A DNA stretch of 64,000 bases. Source: Hyaloscypha bicolor E. Taxonomy: Eukaryota; Ascomycota; Leotiomycetes; Helotiales; Hyaloscyphaceae. The translations under genes and the position numbers were made by a program. The notes beneath the pieces were generated by a model. It was not told where the DNA came from, made no database searches, and saw only the letters and a list, made by a program, of their open reading frames with translations. The stretch is taken from positions 1,468,447 to 1,532,446 of the forward strand of contig NW_020194554.1 in NCBI RefSeq assembly GCF_002865645.1, written 5' to 3'. This document shows, piece by piece, positions 58,901-64,000 of this stretch; within the stretch, counting starts at the first letter, position 1, and every line of letters starts with the position of its first letter.

Positions 58901-59120
58901 AATTTCTTAAGATTAAAAAGAATTCTAAATTATTAAGAAAAAAGCTATTTAAAAAAAAGAGAAAACTTAAATAATTAAGAAAAGGCCCGGAATAATAATA
59001 GAAATACTTTTTCCTTAAGTTTTTTTATTTATAAAGATTTTCTAAAGTTTTATTAAGGCTTATAAGAATTATATTTAAATTATTAGAAAAAGATTTAGAA
59101 TTAAGAAAGATTTATTATAA

Positions 59121-59666
59121 ATAAATATTAGTTTACTAGGAATATATAATACTATTATATAGTTATAAAATACTAATTATATAAGATTAATAAAATTATT
59201 ATTTAGAAATAGAGATTATAGTATTATAGTATTAATATATAATCTCTAAATTTACTAAGCCTAAAGAAATCTAGTTTACTAGTCGAGTTACTAATAAAAT
59301 ATAAGATTATATAACTATATCTCGTATTTTATATCTTATTATTTATATTTTATTACTTATTACTTATATCTTATATTTTATATCTTATAATTATATATAT
59401 AATTTCTAAAGAAATAGCTATATTAATACTAGAAACTTTCTAAAAACGCGAAAAATAGTATTTCTTTCTAATTATATATAAATTCCCTAATTTAGCCTAG
59501 TATTAGATTTCCCAAATATTTTATATATTTATTTTTTATTTTATTTATATTTAATCTATTTTTCTATATCTAATTATATAATATTTATATTAATTAGATA
59601 CTTAAAGGCATTTATTAGCTTTAATTTTATTATAAAATTAATAGAATTTAATTTTTCCTTAATTTA
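59121..59666. other. AT-rich junction between inverted gypsy copies
   Basis: Does not match the other copy. Contains a run of short TATATCTTATATTTTATATC repeats (about 59320-59395). It may be a third degraded insertion or the scar of a rearrangement. Confidence 0.4.
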
Positions 59667-59959
59667 TATAAGATATTTATTAGTAAATAATAAAATAATA
59701 AAATAAATTAGTATATTATAAAACTATAATATTAAATTTAGTATAGAACTAATCTCTATTTCTCTTATAAGGTCTAGGGAAGCCTCCTCTAAATAGGAGG
59801 CCCTAATAATATATATATAATTAGTAATTAATAAGCCTAATATATATAATATAAATAGTAATTAGTTAGGATATTAAAGAGCTACTAATTTCCCTAATTA
59901 ATACCTATAATATCCGAGATTTATTATATATTCTTAAGTTATATATAATTCTATATATA
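59667..59959 (-). repeat. Gypsy LTR, copy 2 (3' LTR in reverse orientation)
   Basis: Reverse complement matches 53124-53416 along its full length. Differences are almost all G-to-A and C-to-T relative to copy 1. Confidence 0.8.
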
Positions 59960-62900
59960 TTATAATTATATTTCTTTTCTAGAATCTTATTCCCAAGATC
60001 TATTAATTTATCCTAGTAAATATTTAATTAATTAATTATTTAATTAATATAAACTTCTAGTATTTTAGGAGATAGTTTTACTAATATAATCTAAATAATA
60101 GATATAAAAATTATCTAATTAGATTAGGGCTAAATAAGTAAAAAGAAAAGGTAATTATATTCTAGATATAAAAGTTAGCTAATAATTATGATTTTATTTA
60201 GGATCTAAGTATTCTAATTAGCTTAATTCAAAATACTAAAGTACTATTCTATAAAATTAATACTATTTATTAAATCTTATATTAGAATAATTTAAATAGC
60301 TATATAAAAAGAATTTAATAAATATTTATATAAAAAACCTATATAAATATTTCTAAGATCCTAGAAATTATTTATAAGCTCCTGGAAATATATATTAATT
60401 AGTTATACTAGTTTATAATTAGGATTAGTATAAAAACTAATAATTAATTCAGGTAATTCTTTATTTCTATAAAAAAAACCTTTTTATATTATTATATACT
60501 TTTTTCTTTTTTAATAATTATATATATAATAACTTTTTCTATTATTACTTTTTAGTTTCTTCTTTTATTTTTCTTTAAGCCTTTTTTAATTATTTTTAAT
60601 TAATTTTATAATATCTTTTTCTGGCTTTATTATTTATTTATATAATAATAAATCTAAAAGTAATCTTATAATTTCTTTTCCTATTACTAATAAATACTTG
60701 AAATATTTCAAGTATTTATTTATTAATTTCTTTATCTTATATATTATAGTATCTAGTAAGAAGAATTATAACTATTATAATAAGAGTTCTAAGTCTTATA
60801 TATTAGTAAGTTCTTTAGCTTTAATATTTATTAAAGCTAATATAATTTCAGATTTCTTATTATTTATTAGAGGCTTACTAGTTCTAGGAAAATACTATTA
60901 TAACCTTTAAGAAATTTCTTAAAATATATCTTAAATAGTATTATATTAATAAAAATAATACTATTAATTAGGTTTTCAAAAACTAGAAAAATACTAATAA
61001 GCTTTAGAATTCTTCTTCTTATCTTAATAAGGCAAATAATAATATTACTTAAATTAGTATTCTAAAGATAAGTTTTTTCTAATATATTTAGATACTTACT
61101 AATTTCTTAAAGAAATACTATAATATCTATTTTTAAGATATTAATCTTATTATTAAGCTTATTACTAAAATTACTAAATAGTCTATTACTAGTACTTTAA
61201 ATACTAATAATATAATACTTATAGCTATTCGGGACTTAACTTTAGAAGTTCGGGCCTTTTATAAGATATATATAACTATTATAAGTTCCTTATTTACTTT
61301 TTCTAATATCCTTAATACTAATATTATTATAATATAACTATATTTTATTAAGAAATAAATAAATTCCGGAAAGTATTAACTAATTCTTTATTAAATCCTA
61401 AATAGGGCTAGTATTTAGTATTTTTATTTTAGAAATTAGGAATTTATAGGAATTAGAGTTTATTTATTTAAGATACCTATAACTAGTTTATTTATAATAA
61501 ATCTTTCTTAATTCTAAATCTTTCTTAATTCTAAATCTTTTTCTAATAATTTAAATATAATTCTTATAAGCCTTAATAAAACTCTAAAAAACCTTTATAA
61601 GTAAAAAATCCAGAAAAAAAGTATTTTTATTATTATTCTAGGCCTTTTTTTTAATTATCTAGATTTTCTTTTAAATAGCCTTTTTCTTAGTAATCTAGAA
61701 TTCTTTTTAATCTTAAAAAATTATTAAAAAATAATTTCGGATTTTAAATTATAGTTTTAATTATATAATTTTAGAAGTTCTTTAAAATTTTCAAGATTAG
61801 AGAAAATAAATAACTAAGTATTATAATCTTTAAACTAGGCTTTCTATTTAATTAAATACTATTATTTCTTATTTCTATTATCTTATTAGTAATTAATAAT
61901 AGCTTTTATTTCTTATTTTTATTTTTTATTATTATTTACTAATTCCGGAAATTCTTTAAAAAAATATAAATATAGCTTCTAATTCTTTTTTATTATATAT
62001 TTTTTAAGAAAAGAAATATAGAAAATTAAATATAAATAATTATATATATTTAGTAATTCTAACTTATATATTAAATTACTAATATATTTAAGAATTCTAA
62101 ATAGATTTATAAATTTTAGCTTAAGCTTTTTTATTTTAAGTTTAATATTTCTTATTAATAATATTATCTAGGCTTTTTTAAAATAGTATTTAACTAACTA
62201 ATATTTATTATAATAGGTTTTCCGGTTATTTTATATATAATATTATAAATTTTTAAGCTTTTTTTATTTTATTTTAAGAGTTTCTAGTCTCTTATATATA
62301 GCTAGTATTTTCTTTATAATTCTATTTTTAGGATTTTATAGAAATTAAGAATAGTATTTATAATATATATAAAAAAAAATATTTTATAAAACCTAATATT
62401 TTAAGTTATTATATATAAATTTTATAAAAAATAACTTTTTAAACTAGTTATTTTTTTAAATATTATAATAATATTTTAAATAATATTCTAGGGCCTAGTT
62501 TTATTTTTTTATTTAATTATTTATCTAAGAATAATAAGCTATATTTAAATACTATTTATATATTAAATAAAAATAGAAAGTAAATTAGAATTAGCTAGTA
62601 AATATTATTTCTTAATTAGAAATAATTCTATTAGGGAAACTAAAAATTAAGAAAATATATTTCTATATAATCTTAATAAGCTCTAGAAAGTTAATAGTTT
62701 TATAGTATATAATATATCTTATTATTTTAGAGTACTAGTTAATAATTATAAGAATTATATTAAAATTAGGACCTTTTATTAGATTCTTATATAATAATAG
62801 ACTTATAATAAAATCTATAGAAATCTTATTTCAGGGTCTCTTAAGCTATAATAAATTACTAAATAGACTATATAGTAAATATTTCTTTATTTTAATTCTC

Positions 62901-64000
62901 TAGTAAATATTATATTTTTAATAATAATTATAAATATTTTCTTTTATATTTTTCTAATACTAGAACCTTTTAAAAAACTCGAGAGTTTTCTTTATTTTAT
63001 AATATTTGGCTATTAAGTTATTATAATAAAGCTTTATAACTTCTTAATATAAAACAGGATTATTAGATATAATAATTCTTAAATAATACCTAAATAAGCC
63101 CGAATTATTTTTCTAAATTTCTTTTTTCTTAATATCTTTCTTACTAAGCCTTTATTTTATAATATTCTAATATTAAGAATTATTTTTCTAAGCTATCTAA
63201 ATAATATCTAGAAGAAATTCAGATAAAAAAACTAGTACTATAACTCTTTTAGTAGCTATATATATTTATATATAAGAAATTAGGTATTTATAACTATCTA
63301 ATTTAAAAACTTAAGAGACTAAGAAATCTTTAGTTCTATTAAGTAATATAGTTATAAATATCCTTATTACTTTAGCTATAATAATAAAGCCTTTAAGATA
63401 TTTCCTTATATCTTATTTTTTAACTAATTTTATAATTAAGAGATCTATAAGATAATCTATTTATTTGTCTTATAATAAATATTAAATAATACTTATTCTA
63501 AAAAGGAAACTCTTTAAATATTTATAAGAATTTCTAAATTATAATTATAAAAGTTTTTTTTAATTTATTCTAAAAAATTAGAAGCCAAATTATATTAATA
63601 GAATCTTTTTTATAATTAGGTTTTTTACTAGGTCTATTTACTAGATTTAAGGTACCTTTATAATAAATAATATTAAAATTATATATTATAAGATATATTA
63701 CCTAATATATTTAATAATTTTCTAGATATTTTATTTTTATAAAGTATTAGAGATTATTATAGTTTATAATAATCTTAATTATAAACCTGGATTCTTTAAA
63801 ATAATAGTACTAATACTTAAAGGCTTTAATAATTATAAGTAGCTTCTTATTATAAATACTATAATTATATTTGGCTCCGGAAAGTTTTTGGGACTAGAAT
63901 ATTACTAGATACTAGTATTTTTTCGGACTATTACTAGAATTAACTTATTATAAAATAGTACTAGTAATTATAAATTTTAATATATTAGTTTTAATATAAA
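59667..64000 (-). mobile_element. Ty3/gypsy retrotransposon, copy 2, inverted, runs off the window
   Basis: The LTR in reverse orientation lies at 59667-59959. Above it the minus strand carries the 3' part of pol: the chromodomain-region match to copy 1 at about 61760-62100, integrase at about 62500-63400, and RNase H/RT remnants up to the window end, where 63900-64000 is the reverse complement of about 56590-56690. The 5' part and 5' LTR lie beyond the window. The copy is heavily RIP-damaged. A 213-nt open frame (60698-60910) inside is low-complexity and not treated as a gene. Confidence 0.85.

Larger units (their letters stand above)
53124..59120 (+). mobile_element. Ty3/gypsy retrotransposon, copy 1, RIP-degraded and truncated at its 3' end
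   Basis: A 5' LTR (53124-53416) is followed by a gag-pol region read on the plus strand in one ancestral frame full of TAG/TAA stops. Reverse transcriptase segments are recognisable at about 55680-56450: PYRPLYNLLKT, ILFISKKNKELYFYINYYRLN, YYSYFKYLIIFFGLANILAI, a YLNNILIYS in place of YLDDILIYS, and EFLGFLI. Integrase follows at about 57150-58150 (ISINFIIGLLLYKN, YSKIVRYIIYYKTINFLELT), then a possible chromodomain region near 58780. These motifs and their order (RT before IN) define Ty3/gypsy (Metaviridae). The similarity to copy 2 stops at about 59120, and I find no 3' LTR in direct orientation, so the element is truncated. Confidence 0.85.

Noticed and set aside
60698..60910. Open frame of 70 aa in the AT-rich block
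   Set aside because: Composed of I, Y, L, K, N and S only, inside a RIP-damaged retrotransposon; open by chance of composition.

Overview
The window looks like the genome of a filamentous ascomycete (Pezizomycotina; Leotiomycetes is a plausible but unproven class). Genes are split by many short introns of about 50-230 bp with GT..AG ends and CTAAC/CTGAC branch points. Gene-rich, GC-balanced DNA alternates abruptly with very AT-rich blocks in which transposon reading frames are broken by C-to-T and G-to-A changes (CAG to TAG, CAT to TAT). That is the signature of repeat-induced point mutation (RIP). I see no tRNA, rRNA or CRISPR array.

Layout. 1-2.0 kb: the end of a zinc-finger gene and a mitochondrial ribosome-assembly GTPase (MTG1, minus strand). 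2.45-11.6 kb: a dead bicarbonate/borate transporter (BOR1-like) gene split by two head-to-tail Helitrons, one with a RIP-damaged Rep/helicase gene and one non-autonomous; both have the same 5' terminal repeat and the same unusual 3' palindrome. 11.9-27.6 kb: a conserved housekeeping block with a small disordered-protein gene, transaldolase, a ROM2-type Rho GEF, Cu/Zn superoxide dismutase and a Tudor-staphylococcal-nuclease (SND1) homologue.

28.4-52 kb is a cell-surface region: a cysteine-rich secreted protein gene next to a frameshifted remnant; a membrane-protein gene cut in two by an 8,888-bp element with long terminal inverted repeats and a 5-bp target duplication; and a giant 11-exon WSC-domain/serine-rich surface-protein gene (about 3,025 aa) in which exon-intron units have been duplicated in tandem. 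52-64 kb is an AT-rich block holding two inverted copies of a Ty3/gypsy retrotransposon.

How the parts relate. ROM2 and WSC-type proteins belong to the cell-wall integrity pathway in yeast (WSC sensors recruit Rom2 to activate Rho1), but the giant protein here lacks a visible transmembrane anchor, so a direct link is only a suggestion. Transaldolase (pentose phosphate pathway) and SOD1 both serve oxidative-stress defence. The most distinctive observations are the paired Helitrons with a co-varying palindrome, the unclassified 8.9-kb TIR element that left its host frame otherwise intact, the three 99-nt duplicated exons, and an SND1 start codon split by an intron.
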